Assembly: GCA_002238645.1 (NCBI GenBank)
Contig: MPMT01000002.1
Span: 46,672-110,671 of the forward strand
Direction: 5' to 3'
Source: Alphaproteobacteria bacterium bin52
GTDB taxonomy: Bacteria; Pseudomonadota; Alphaproteobacteria; Thalassobaculales; Thalassobaculaceae
DNA length: 64,000 nt
Below the pieces are notes generated by a model, which did not search any database, was not told the origin of the DNA, and saw only the letters and a program-made list of their open reading frames with translations. Shown piece by piece: positions 1-9,354 of this stretch (its first letter is position 1; each line of letters starts with the position of its first letter). The position numbers and the translations under genes are program-made.

Positions 1-173
1 CGACGCCCGGTTTTCTTCAGCACCGTGATCTCGCGCAGTTGCACCCGCTCGAAGGTCGTGAACCGGGCACCGCAGGCACGGCAGAAACGGCGACGGCGTA
101 TGGCCGCATTGTCCTCGGTGGGACGGGAATCCTTCACCTGGGTATCAGTGTTGCCGCAGAACGGACACCGCAT
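1..173 (-). CDS. nrdR: Transcriptional repressor NrdR (partial, C-terminus beyond left edge)
   Basis: This is the N-terminal 57 residues of NrdR, the zinc-ribbon/ATP-cone repressor of ribonucleotide reductase genes. The start reads [18 protein letters not shown], then two more cysteines follow in FCRACG, giving the C-x2-C...C-x2-C zinc ribbon at about residues 3-34. The ribbon is followed by the conserved RFTTFERV and the start of the ATP-cone linker. The ATP-cone itself is outside the window. The ATG at 173 overlaps the end of glyA by 29 bases, so the two are probably cotranscribed; the order rpiB-glyA-nrdR is common in Alphaproteobacteria. Identity is near certain from the ribbon alone. Confidence 0.93.
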   Translation of the reverse strand, partial: MRCPFCGNTDTQVKDSRPTEDNAAIRRRRFCRACGARFTTFERVQLREITVLKKTGR

Positions 174-1509
174 GGTTGCTCTCTCCCTGTAACGGCACCG
201 CGCTGTTGCCGGCATAGATCGGATGAGTCCGACACAGCCTCTCAACCGCAGCCCTGGTCCGGACCTCGACATCCGGATCGGGCGTTCCATCGGCGTCGAT
301 ACCATCAAGCACGTCGCCGATCAGGGTACCGACCGTGCGGAAGTCGTCGACGTCGAACCCGCGCGAGGTAGCGGCCGAGGTTCCGAGCCGGATTCCGGAG
401 GTCACCGTCGGCGGCCGCGGATCGAACGGGATGCCATTCTTGTTGCAGGTCAGCCCGGCACGTTCGAGCGCAGCCTCGGCATCCCTTCCAGTCACCTGCT
501 TGGCGCGCAGGTCAATCAGCATCAGGTGGGTATCGGTTCCGCCGGAGACGATCTCGAAACCCCGCGATACCAGGGTGCCGGCGAGCGCACGGGCATTGGC
601 AACCACGGCAGTGGCATAATCGCGGAACTCCGGCCGCAGGGCCTCCCCGAAAGCCACTGCCTTGGCCGCGATCACATGCATGAGCGGCCCGCCCTGCAAA
701 CCCGGGAACAGCGCCGAATCGACACGCCTGGCAAGCGCGGAGTCATTGGTCAGCACCATGCCGCCACGCGGCCCGCGCAGAGTCTTGTGCGTCGTCGTCG
801 TCACCACATCGGCGAAATCCATCGGGTTGGGATGGACGCCCCCGGCGACGAGACCGGCGAAATGCGCCATGTCCACCATCAGCCGAGCTCCCACCTGGTC
901 GGCGATCTCCCTGAATCTGGCAAAGTCCAGGACCCTGGGATACGCCGACCCGCCGGCGATAATCAGTTGCGGGCGATGCTGTCTGGCGAGTTCCCGGACC
1001 TGGTCGAAGTCCACTCGGGCGTCATCGCGGTTGACGCCGTACTGGACAGCGTCGAACCACTTTCCCGACTGGTTTGGCGCGGCACCGTGGGTCAGGTGCC
1101 CTCCGGCTGCAAGCGACATGCCAAGGATGGTATCGCCCGGCTTGAGCAGTGCCATGAACACCGTCTGGTTGGCCTGGGCGCCCGAATGGGGCTGGACGTT
1201 GGCGAAGCCGGCGTCGAACAGCCGTCGCGCCCGGTCGATGGCCAGCGTCTCGACCTCGTCGACATGAAGGCAGCCACCGTAGTAGCGCCGGCCCGGGTAG
1301 CCTTCGGCGTACTTGTTGGTCAGGACCGATCCCATGGCATCGAGCACCGCCGCGGAAACGATATTCTCCGAGGCGATCAGTTCGATCTGCTCGTTCTGCC
1401 TGCGGCCCTCGTCGCAGACCGACCGGTACACGTCCGGATCGACAGCGGCGAGCGAATCGGAGAAGAAGCCTGAGGTCGCCGACCCCGGCCGGGTACCGTG
1501 TCCCGTCAC
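145..1509 (-). CDS. glyA: Serine hydroxymethyltransferase
   Basis: PLP enzyme that interconverts serine and glycine while making 5,10-methylenetetrahydrofolate, the main entry to one-carbon metabolism in the cytoplasm. The protein has 454 residues, slightly longer than the usual 415-435 because of a short unconserved N-terminus. Clear family motifs are the ELIASEN segment near residue 42, [13 protein letters not shown], and the PLP-lysine motif [14 protein letters not shown] with Lys242. The start is a GTG at 1509 that overlaps the rpiB stop (GTGA), which indicates translational coupling. The 3' end overlaps nrdR. Nothing in the sequence suggests inactivation. Confidence 0.97.
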   Translation of the reverse strand: MTGHGTRPGSATSGFFSDSLAAVDPDVYRSVCDEGRRQNEQIELIASENIVSAAVLDAMGSVLTNKYAEGYPGRRYYGGCLHVDEVETLAIDRARRLFDAGFANVQPHSGAQANQTVFMALLKPGDTILGMSLAAGGHLTHGAAPNQSGKWFDAVQYGVNRDDARVDFDQVRELARQHRPQLIIAGGSAYPRVLDFARFREIADQVGARLMVDMAHFAGLVAGGVHPNPMDFADVVTTTTHKTLRGPRGGMVLTNDSALARRVDSALFPGLQGGPLMHVIAAKAVAFGEALRPEFRDYATAVVANARALAGTLVSRGFEIVSGGTDTHLMLIDLRAKQVTGRDAEAALERAGLTCNKNGIPFDPRPPTVTSGIRLGTSAATSRGFDVDDFRTVGTLIGDVLDGIDADGTPDPDVEVRTRAAVERLCRTHPIYAGNSAVPLQGESNHAVSVLRQH

Positions 1510-1976
1510 GACCCGGTTCCCGAAAGTGTCGGGCCGGACAGTGCCGAGAGCTTGGCGACCCGGCGCTCGTGCCTGCCGCCATCGAACCCGGTACGCAGGA
1601 AGGTCTCGAGACAGGCTATCGCCGTCTGTTCGTCGATCACTCGCGCACCCATGGCAAGAACGTTCGCATTGTTGTGTTCACGGCACAGCCGTGCCGCTGT
1701 GACATCGGAGCATAGCGCCGCACGAATCCAGTGATACCGGTTGAGCGCGATGCTCATGCCGATGCCGGAACCGCAGACCGCGATGCCGACGTCCGCCTCC
1801 CCCTGCCGGAGGGCGCAGGCGACTGCTCCGGCGAAGTCCGGATAATCCACCGGGACCGGCCCGTCGGTCCCCAGATCAAGCACCGGGTAGCCGGCATCAG
1901 AAAGCCAGGAGACCAGGGACGATTTCAGCGACACACCGCCGTGGTCGGCCCCGATCGCGACAACCCTTCCGTCCAT
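1506..1976 (-). CDS. rpiB: Ribose-5-phosphate isomerase B
   Basis: Cytoplasmic isomerase of the RpiB/LacAB family that interconverts ribose 5-phosphate and ribulose 5-phosphate in the pentose phosphate pathway. The 156-residue protein is the normal length. Visible motifs are IGADHGG at the start, the active-site cysteine in AVCGSGIGM near residue 70, and the conserved REHNNANVL segment. It is the first gene of the rpiB-glyA-nrdR group, starting with ATG at 1976 and ending in a GTGA overlap with glyA. The 150-base space to the divergent acyl-CoA dehydrogenase must hold promoters for both directions. Confidence 0.96.
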   Translation of the reverse strand: MDGRVVAIGADHGGVSLKSSLVSWLSDAGYPVLDLGTDGPVPVDYPDFAGAVACALRQGEADVGIAVCGSGIGMSIALNRYHWIRAALCSDVTAARLCREHNNANVLAMGARVIDEQTAIACLETFLRTGFDGGRHERRVAKLSALSGPTLSGTGS

Positions 1977-2126
1977 CGATCCAATCGCCCGTTCCCGCCG
2001 TAAGGCGAATATACGGTATCCGCGCGAGCGCTGCCATCTAGCAATTGGGTTCCCCGGGCTTGGAGCGGGTCGAGGTTGCGGCTATACAGGCTCCTTCCCA
2101 GCACCACGACAGCCGGACCCCGTGCC

Positions 2127-3359
<1,233 letters not shown>

Positions 3360-3438
3360 CCGGCATCGGTCGGCAAAAGGGTACGGCGCACGGCAGACCG
3401 CGGGTCCCCGCGCACCGGAGAGCGGAAGGGCCAGGACG

Positions 3439-6400
3439 GTGTCCCAGGCAAGGCCGATACGCAAGCTGCTGATCGCGAACCGCGGCGAAATCGCCATCCG
3501 CATCACGCGTGCGGCCAACGAACTCGGGATCAGGACGGTCGCGGTCTATTCGCACCAGGATCGCTATGCCCTGCACCGGTTCAAGGCTGACGAGGCCTAC
3601 CTTGTCGGCCGGGACAAGCCGCCGGTCCAGGCCTATCTCGATATCGAGGACATCCTGCGCGTTGCCCGGATGACCCGGGTGGACGCCGTCCATCCCGGCT
3701 ACGGCTTCCTGTCGGAGAACCCTGACTTTGCCGCGGCCTGCATCGCCGCCGGTGTGAACTTCGTCGGCCCGCCGCCCGAGGTGATGCAGCGGCTGGGGAG
3801 CAAGGTGGAGGCGCGCCTGCTCGCCGAGCGCAGCGGACTTGCCGTCATGCCGGCCACCGCCGCGTTGCCCCGGGACCCGGAGCAGTGTGTCGCGCTCGCC
3901 GAGGAGATCGGATTTCCGGTGATGGCCAAGGCGAGTTGGGGCGGTGGAGGCCGCGGCATGCGGGTGATCGCGGATGCCGGGTCCCTCGGCGACCAGCTTG
4001 TGCAGGCGCGACGCGAAGCCTACGCCGCCTTTGGCAACGACGAGATCTTCCTCGAGAAGCTGGTGCGCCGGGCCCGGCACGTCGAGGTGCAGCTGCTCGC
4101 CGACAGCGCCGGTACCGTCGTTCACCTGCACGAACGTGACTGTTCGATGCAGCGGCGCAACCAGAAGGTGGTCGAACGTGCGCCTGCCCCCTACCTGTCG
4201 CGAATCGAGGCCGCGGAGCTCTGTTCAGGCGCGGTCCGACTTGCGCAGGCGGCCGGATACCGCAACGCCGGAACGGCGGAATTCCTGCTCGACGTGGAGA
4301 CCGGCCGGTTCCACTTCATCGAGGTCAATCCACGCATCCAGGTGGAACATACAGTCACCGAGGAAATCACCGGCATCGATATCGTCAAGGCCCAGATCCG
4401 CATCGCGGAGGGCGCGCTCATCGGCGATGGCGCAAGCGGGGTGCCGGAGCAGGACAGCATCCGAATCAACGGACACGCGCTGCAGTGCCGGATCACCACC
4501 GAGGATCCGCTGAACCGGTTCATTCCCGACTACGGACGGATTACCGCGTACCGGGGCGCCAACGGATTCGGTATCCGGCTCGATGGAGGCACGGCGTATT
4601 CCGGGGCCGTGATCACTCCGTTCTACGACTCGCTGCTCGAGAAGGTGACCGCGTGGGCACCGACCGCCGGGGAAGCTGCGGCCCGGATGGACCGGGCACT
4701 GCGCGAGTTCCGCATTCGCGGCGTCGCCACCAACCTCGTCTTCCTCGAGGCCCTGGTCGGTAACCAGGATTTCCGTGCCGGCAGGGTGACCACCACCTTC
4801 ATTGACGACACCCCGGCCCTGTTCGACTTCAGGCCGCGCCGCGACCGTGCCACGCGCCTGCTGACCTTCATGGGCGAGGTGCTGGTCAACGGCAACGAAG
4901 AGGTCAGGAACCGGCCGCGGCCGACAGCACGTCACCAGATCCGTCCGCTGACCCTGCCGGCGGGGGATACGCCCGCGGGCAGCCGCCAGCACCTGGACAC
5001 CGCCGGTCCGGATCGATTTGCGCAGTGGATGCGGGAGCATGACCGCGCCCTGGTCACGGACACGACAATGCGTGACGCCCACCAGTCGCTGATTGCGACC
5101 CGGATGCGCACCCACGACATCCTGCAGATCGCACCGGCCTACGCCCGGTTGCTACCGCAACTGCTCTCGCTTGAATGTTGGGGCGGCGCCACCTTCGATG
5201 TCTCGATGCGTTTTCTGAAGGAAGATCCGTGGGACCGTCTCGAGGGCATCCGCGCCGCAGTGCCAAACATCCTGCTCCAGTGCCTGGTTCGCGGCGCCAA
5301 CGGAGTGGGATACACCAATTATCCGGACAACGTGGTCCGGTTCTTCATCCAGCGTGCCGCCGCTTCGGGAATTGACCTGTTCCGGGTATTCGACTGCCTG
5401 AACCTGGTGGACAGCATGCGGGTGACCATGGACACCATCCTCGAGGAGGAGAAACTCTGCGAGGCCGCAATCTGCTACACCGGAGACCTGACCGACCCGG
5501 ACAGTCGCTACGATCTCGCCTACTATCTCGAACTCGCCCGCAGCCTCGAGGCCGCCGGTGCACATATCATCGCCATCAAGGACATGGCGGGTCTGTGCAA
5601 GCCGGAGGCGGCGCGCCGGCTGATCACGGCGCTGCGCCAGGAAGTGGGAACCCCGATCCACTTCCACACCCACGATACCAGCGGAATCGCGGCCGCCAGC
5701 GTGCTCGCCGCTGTCGAGGCGGGCTGTGACGCCATTGACGGCGCCATGGATTCATGGAGCGGGCTGACTTCGCAGCCCAATCTCGGATCGATCGTCGAAG
5801 CCCTGCGCGGCACCAGGCATGACACCGGTCTTGACCACGACGCCCTGCGCCGCATCGATGGCTACTGGGAAGACGCCCGGCACCACTATGTGGCCTTCGA
5901 GAGCGACATGCGTTCCGGGTCTTCGGGCGTATTCCGGCACGGCATGCCCGGGGGACAGTTTACCAACCTGCGGGAACAGGCCCGGGCCCTGGGACTGGAG
6001 ACCCGCTGGCCCGAGGTCGAGAAGGCCTACGCCGATGTAAACGACATGTTCGGCGACATCATCAAGGTCACACCGACTTCCAAGGTGGTCGGCGACATGG
6101 CGGTTGCCATGGTCAGTGCCGGTCTCGCGCCCGACGACGTTGTTGATCCCGATCGCGACATCTCCTGGCCAGGATCGGTGGTTTCATTCTTTCGCGGTGA
6201 GCTCGGCCGGCCGGACGGCGGGTTTCCGCAGGCGCTGCAACGCAAGATCCTGCAGGACCAGGAACCCCTCGACGGGCGTCCCGGCGCCCTGCTCGATGCG
6301 GTCGATCTCGAGGCTGTCCGTGCCGAGGCCGCGCGCCGTATCCGGCGCAGCGTCAGCGACAACGATTTGGCTTCCTACCTGATGTATCCGGAAGTGTTCG

Positions 6401-6894
6401 TCGAATTCGCGGCACACCGTCGCAGCTATTCCGATGTCGGCGTACTGCCCACCCCGGTGTTCTTTTTCGGCCCGGTCGTCGATGAGGAATTCGAGATCGA
6501 GATCGAGCAGGGCAAGGTGCTGCTGGTCACCCTGCTGGCGCTCGGAGAACCTGACGAAGAAGGGATGCAGACCCTGTTCTTCGAGCTGAACGGCCAGCCG
6601 CGGACCGTCCGCATTGCCAACCGCGCATTGCTCTCGGACCAGGCCGCACGCCGCAAGGCGGACGAGACGGCGCCGGAACAGGTGGGCGCCCCGATGCCGG
6701 GCCGGATCGTCGGCCTCGCGGTTGCGGTCGGGGACAGGATCGGGCGCGGCGATCCCCTCTTCACCATCGAGGCAATGAAGATGGAAAGCGTGGTCTTCAG
6801 CGAGATCCCGGGCACGGTGGAGGAAATCGTCGTCCCGGCCGGACACCAGGTGGAAGCCCACGACCTGGTCCTGGTCCTTGCACCAGCGGAGTAA
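3439..6894 (+). CDS. pyc: Pyruvate carboxylase
   Basis: Biotin enzyme that carboxylates pyruvate to oxaloacetate (anaplerosis). At 1151 residues it is the full single-chain alpha4 type. An N-terminal biotin carboxylase domain (about 1-460) has the ATP-grasp loop GGGGRGMR and the HERDCSMQRRNQKVVE block. A carboxyltransferase domain (about 530-810) starts with DTTMRDAHQSL and contains the metal-site HFHTHDTSG. A C-terminal biotinyl domain has EAMKM, with Lys1114 as the biotin site. The start is GTG at 3439 following a GGAAGGGCCAGGA region. BirA, which would biotinylate it, is encoded at 21405-22142. The gene is intact. Confidence 0.98.
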   Translation: MSQARPIRKLLIANRGEIAIRITRAANELGIRTVAVYSHQDRYALHRFKADEAYLVGRDKPPVQAYLDIEDILRVARMTRVDAVHPGYGFLSENPDFAAACIAAGVNFVGPPPEVMQRLGSKVEARLLAERSGLAVMPATAALPRDPEQCVALAEEIGFPVMAKASWGGGGRGMRVIADAGSLGDQLVQARREAYAAFGNDEIFLEKLVRRARHVEVQLLADSAGTVVHLHERDCSMQRRNQKVVERAPAPYLSRIEAAELCSGAVRLAQAAGYRNAGTAEFLLDVETGRFHFIEVNPRIQVEHTVTEEITGIDIVKAQIRIAEGALIGDGASGVPEQDSIRINGHALQCRITTEDPLNRFIPDYGRITAYRGANGFGIRLDGGTAYSGAVITPFYDSLLEKVTAWAPTAGEAAARMDRALREFRIRGVATNLVFLEALVGNQDFRAGRVTTTFIDDTPALFDFRPRRDRATRLLTFMGEVLVNGNEEVRNRPRPTARHQIRPLTLPAGDTPAGSRQHLDTAGPDRFAQWMREHDRALVTDTTMRDAHQSLIATRMRTHDILQIAPAYARLLPQLLSLECWGGATFDVSMRFLKEDPWDRLEGIRAAVPNILLQCLVRGANGVGYTNYPDNVVRFFIQRAAASGIDLFRVFDCLNLVDSMRVTMDTILEEEKLCEAAICYTGDLTDPDSRYDLAYYLELARSLEAAGAHIIAIKDMAGLCKPEAARRLITALRQEVGTPIHFHTHDTSGIAAASVLAAVEAGCDAIDGAMDSWSGLTSQPNLGSIVEALRGTRHDTGLDHDALRRIDGYWEDARHHYVAFESDMRSGSSGVFRHGMPGGQFTNLREQARALGLETRWPEVEKAYADVNDMFGDIIKVTPTSKVVGDMAVAMVSAGLAPDDVVDPDRDISWPGSVVSFFRGELGRPDGGFPQALQRKILQDQEPLDGRPGALLDAVDLEAVRAEAARRIRRSVSDNDLASYLMYPEVFVEFAAHRRSYSDVGVLPTPVFFFGPVVDEEFEIEIEQGKVLLVTLLALGEPDEEGMQTLFFELNGQPRTVRIANRALLSDQAARRKADETAPEQVGAPMPGRIVGLAVAVGDRIGRGDPLFTIEAMKMESVVFSEIPGTVEEIVVPAGHQVEAHDLVLVLAPAE

Positions 6895-7303
6895 CCATGG
6901 TCCTTTCTCCCCATTGCCGGAATGTCGACGCCGGAGCGGGACGGAGAAGCGGGGCATGGTTACCGGGGCTACCGGCCCGGGGTACCGGTGGTGGGGCTGC
7001 GCAACGACGTGACTGCCAGATCGTCCTTCGACCGGCATCATCGGTTTCGCGAGCGAGTCGGTTTCCTGTCGGTTGTCGCCGAGCCGCCCGAAGTGCCGCC
7101 GGCGCGGAAGAACGCGAGCGTAGGTGCGCCAACAGGCAGCTCGCAAGTGATTGTTGAACGGGATCCGGACGGCATGGCACCGGCGTGGCTCCCGTCACAA
7201 AACCGTAGCGCCCTGAACTCGCTCATAGCTCAATGTCTACCTGTCTGCCCCTGCGGTTTCCCGAAACCAGACTCAGTCAGGTAACGTCCCTTACTGTCTG
7301 TTG
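6895..7303. other. Intergenic stretch, no supported gene
   Basis: About 400 bases between pyc and the AT-rich lipoprotein gene. Short open frames exist on both strands (for example 6922-7284 plus), but their translations are arginine/proline-rich, match no family I know, and lack convincing ribosome sites. Base composition drops from GC-rich at the pyc end to more balanced towards 7300, which may mark the border of the inserted region. Confidence 0.5.
7255..7268 (-). terminator. Short hairpin downstream of the lipoprotein gene
   Basis: GGTTTC and GAAACC form an inverted repeat with a two-base centre, 36 bases past the stop of the minus-strand lipoprotein gene. There is no T-run after it, so it is only a weak terminator candidate. 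Confidence 0.25.
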
Positions 7304-7954
7304 TCAGTTCCGCAACTTTACAAACACCGCAGGCCCAATGTCCTCATATATCCCTTGTGAAAAGTACAAGGTAGTCCGTTTTTGAACATTATCCTTTCTA
7401 TAGATGAGATGCGGCTCGCCACTCACCCTTGTCCCTAATGCTATGATATCATATCCTTTACCTTTGATTTTGAACTTGGTAGGATGAAATCTTTCCGGTG
7501 CCAGCATAATATTCACATTGCTCATTCTCTCTTTCATAGACGCGAACTTCGCACCAGCTTTGATTTGGATCTTGTAATATCCGTCAAATATATCAGACGG
7601 TTCAATATGGAGATAGAATGCATCTGTAGACAGTTCATTATTTGTTACCGGAATTGACCCTTCGATATCTACTATGAACTTTGAATCACGAGAATCAATT
7701 TCAAATTCCTCAACATCTACATACTCATTCAGAATGTCCTCAAGCCGGTCAATGTTGGATTTTGCGTTATCGTCCAGTTCTCCGAATTGGGAAAATCCTG
7801 CCTGAAACTCGATCACAGAATCTGTGCCATTAGCAATGCTTGGTATATCATCTACGTCAAATGAAATCTCAACTTCATCTGCCCGGCAAGCGAAAAGAAA
7901 AAAACATACCGCACAAAGAGACATTGGTTTGACAAGTCTACACAAGGATTCCAC
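7304..7954 (-). CDS. Putative AT-rich lipoprotein of unknown function
   Basis: I do not recognise the family. The 216-residue product starts with a short basic stretch and a hydrophobic run (LCAVCFFLFAC), which reads as a lipoprotein signal with Cys near residue 23, so the mature protein would be a membrane-anchored envelope protein. The rest is acidic and hydrophilic with alternating beta-like segments and no membrane spans. The GTG at 7954 has GGAG eight bases upstream; an inner ATG at 7924 is possible but would shorten the signal. The gene is far lower in GC than everything around it, uses AT-rich codons, and has its own promoter, all consistent with recent transfer. Confidence 0.75.
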   Translation of the reverse strand: MESLCRLVKPMSLCAVCFFLFACRADEVEISFDVDDIPSIANGTDSVIEFQAGFSQFGELDDNAKSNIDRLEDILNEYVDVEEFEIDSRDSKFIVDIEGSIPVTNNELSTDAFYLHIEPSDIFDGYYKIQIKAGAKFASMKERMSNVNIMLAPERFHPTKFKIKGKGYDIIALGTRVSGEPHLIYRKDNVQKRTTLYFSQGIYEDIGPAVFVKLRN

Positions 7955-7991
7955 GACTCACACTCCAATTAGTATGTTGTTGTTAGCAATA

Positions 7992-8020
7992 GCCTAACAT
8001 CGTCATCTCTCACTGTCAAT
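7992..8020 (-). promoter_or_regulatory. Sigma-70-type promoter for the lipoprotein gene
   Basis: On the minus strand a perfect -35 box TTGACA (8020-8015) is followed after exactly 17 bases by TAGGCT (7997-7992) as a -10 candidate. The predicted start lies about 30 bases before the GTG at 7954. No such consensus -35 is seen elsewhere in the neighbouring GC-rich genes. Confidence 0.55.
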
Positions 8021-8184
8021 CTGTCAGTTCTTTGGAGAGCAGTGTCTTATTTCCATGCCTTGGCAAACGCTTTCCATTAGTGTCCTAGTACACATTTACC
8101 CGATTTTATGGCGACCGGTAAGTTATTTGGCGCATCGCTGGATGTGATCTTTGCTCAATTGGTGATAGGTGATGACACGGGAGG

Positions 8185-8258
8185 TGCTCTGTAGCTCAGT
8201 AAAAGGGAGCGTCCCCATAACGAAGGTGAAGGTGCCAAGTTCGGACCCTGCTAAAACT
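8185..8258 (+). pseudogene. Decayed tRNA-like sequence, closest to tRNA-Met(CAT)
   Basis: The string GTAGCTCAGT followed by GGGAGCG keeps a complete D-stem (GCTC at 8194-8197 with GAGC at 8207-8210). CCCATAAC then carries a CAT anticodon-like loop, and GAAGGTGCCAAGTTCGGACC resembles the variable and T-loop region. The acceptor stem and the anticodon stem no longer pair, so it cannot be a working tRNA. It sits between the AT-rich gene and the toxin-antitoxin remnants and could be the scar of an integration at a tRNA gene. The resemblance is by eye only. Confidence 0.4.
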
Positions 8259-8295
8259 ACCGCTTCCCGTGCGTATTCTGGCACACGATTACCAA

Positions 8296-8556
8296 ATGGC
8301 GGCACCAATCGTAGCCGCCCCCGATACTACGCCGGTCATTGGAGGGACCGGCGGTATCCGCAGCGGCGATGGACCGGGTTCGGACGCGGGAAACGGGGCG
8401 GTAGCCGGACCGTCTGTTTCTGCCGCTCGGGCCCGGGAACCGTTTATCTGCTCATGGCCTGCACCCGGGCGAACCGTGAAGACCTGACGCCAACGGACAC
8501 CAGAGGCGTTGTCGCGGTTGGTCGCGGCGATCAAGAGGGAGGCAACGGGTCAATGA
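8296..8556 (+). pseudogene. RelE/HigB-type toxin gene, frameshifted
   Basis: Joining three frames restores a typical RelE/HigB toxin. PDTTPVIGGTGGIR is read in one frame (from about 8296). After a one-base loss near 8362-8366, RRWTGFGRGKRGGSR, TVYLLMA and NREDLTP are read in a second frame. After a one-base gain near 8505, LSRLVAAIKREATGQ then a TGA at 8554-8556 is read in a third. The TGA overlaps the ATG of the antitoxin gene (ATGA), the usual toxin-first HigBA order. With two frameshifts no toxin can be made. Family assignment comes from the GTGG-RK-RW...GRGKRGG pattern plus the YLL...DLTP tail. Confidence 0.7.
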
Positions 8557-8867
8557 CGGGCGAACGTACAGAACTCGGACGGGAAATCGAAACAGCACTG
8601 GGCGAGGTTCTCGACCATGTGCGCGGCGAGACGGCCTTGCCGTGCCGGATCGTCGACGATCCCGCCGCCGACCGAATTGTCGCACTCCGCAAGCGGTTGC
8701 GGCTGAGTCGGCAGAAATTCGCCGACCGGTTCGGTCTCGATGTGCGGGCACTTCAGGAATGGGAACAGGGCCGGCGCGTTCCCGACAGGGCGGCACGGGT
8801 GTTGCTCACCGTGATCGACCGGGACCCCGAGGCCGTGGTCAGGGCACTTGGCGCTGATGGCACCTGA
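8553..8867 (+). CDS. HigA/NadS-like helix-turn-helix antitoxin or regulator
   Basis: Intact 104-residue DNA-binding protein. The helix-turn-helix region is RIVALRKRLRLSRQKFADRF then GLDVRALQEWEQGRRVPDRA (about residues 48-87), with the alanine-rich ending RVLLTVIDRDPEAVVRAL typical of antitoxins paired with RelE/HigB toxins. The ATG at 8553 follows GAGGGAGGC and overlaps the stop of the broken toxin gene, so this is the second gene of a toxin-antitoxin pair. Since the toxin is disrupted, it would survive as an orphan antitoxin or transcription regulator. Such proteins normally repress their own promoter; no operator is obvious here. Confidence 0.85.
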   Translation: MTGERTELGREIETALGEVLDHVRGETALPCRIVDDPAADRIVALRKRLRLSRQKFADRFGLDVRALQEWEQGRRVPDRAARVLLTVIDRDPEAVVRALGADGT

Positions 8868-8961
8868 GCGGCCAGGGGCGGTCACGTGAACCTGTGAGCA
8901 ACGTGCTGGCCGCGCGAAAGGGATCAATTGACAACAATGGACAACCGGGGGACGAGCGCGT

Positions 8962-9187
8962 CTACGCGGCCTCGAGCCGGACACGCAGCCGGGTTCCCGT
9001 TACCTTCGCGACCTTCGCCGGAGAGCGTGTGCATTGCGGCGTCCGGCTGCTCTCCAGCCGCGCTGCCGCCGACCGTGTTGTCCTCGTCCGTGCGGCCGCT
9101 CCGCCCGGGTGAACCCGACGCACTTGCGCGCCCCGATGAACGCACGGGCCGCCTTGAACTCCGGCTCCAGTTGGCCGTGAGCTTGGA
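8962..9187 (-). pseudogene. Xre/HigA-type antitoxin gene, frameshifted
   Basis: Two frames join into a familiar antitoxin. HGQLEPEFKAARAFIGARK and GFTRAE are in one frame. After a one-base loss near 9095, AARTRTTRSAAARLESSRTP and AKVAKVTGTRLRVRLEAA then TAG at 8962 follow in the next. Intact relatives read LEPEF...ARxRAGLTQAEVAxRMGTTQSAVARLESGRTPS-RTL-K-AKATGTRLRV. The frameshift falls inside the helix-turn-helix. It lies directly after a toxin-like remnant on the same strand, so this is a second decayed toxin-antitoxin pair pointing the opposite way from the first. Confidence 0.6.
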
Positions 9188-9189
9188 CA

Positions 9190-9303
9190 CAGCGCGAGGC
9201 GGGTCTTCCTGCCCAGCGCCCGCACCACCACCTGCCACCTGGTCGCGGTACCCTGCAACACCTGCCCGATGCCATCCCGGCTGCCGGGACGCATCATCCA
9301 CAG
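9190..9303 (-). pseudogene. HigB/Gp49-like toxin remnant
   Basis: One frame reads LWMMRPGSRDGIGQVLQGTA then RWQVVVRALGRKTRLAL, which resembles the middle of phage Gp49-type HigB toxins (LWEMR...DGIAR-..T..G..VVVL.AF.KKT.K.P). The N-terminal part and the usual KKTQKTP motif are missing or degraded, and no start codon with a ribosome site is present. Its position just upstream of the antitoxin remnant supports the reading. Confidence is moderate because only about 38 residues can be compared. Confidence 0.45.
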
Positions 9304-9354
9304 GGGACCGGTCTCACGATGCGGCACGCTCCTCCGTGGCAACGGAGCCAGGTA

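Noticed and set aside
1000..1060. A glycine riboswitch near glyA
   Set aside because: No leader space exists: glyA overlaps rpiB and there is no aptamer-like sequence upstream.
223..1473. A 416-codon plus-strand open frame opposite glyA
   Set aside because: It is the antisense shadow of a clear serine hydroxymethyltransferase gene and has no recognisable domain.
6940..7000. GC-rich repeats of ACCGG after pyc as a terminator
   Set aside because: The repeats can pair in several ways but form no clear stem with a T-run.
6922..7284. A 120-codon plus-strand open frame after pyc
   Set aside because: No motif, no good ribosome site and atypical composition across the frame; treated as intergenic.
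8123..8308. A minus-strand peptide with TYHQL resembling the start of IS30 transposases
   Set aside because: Only five residues match and the rest does not continue as a transposase.
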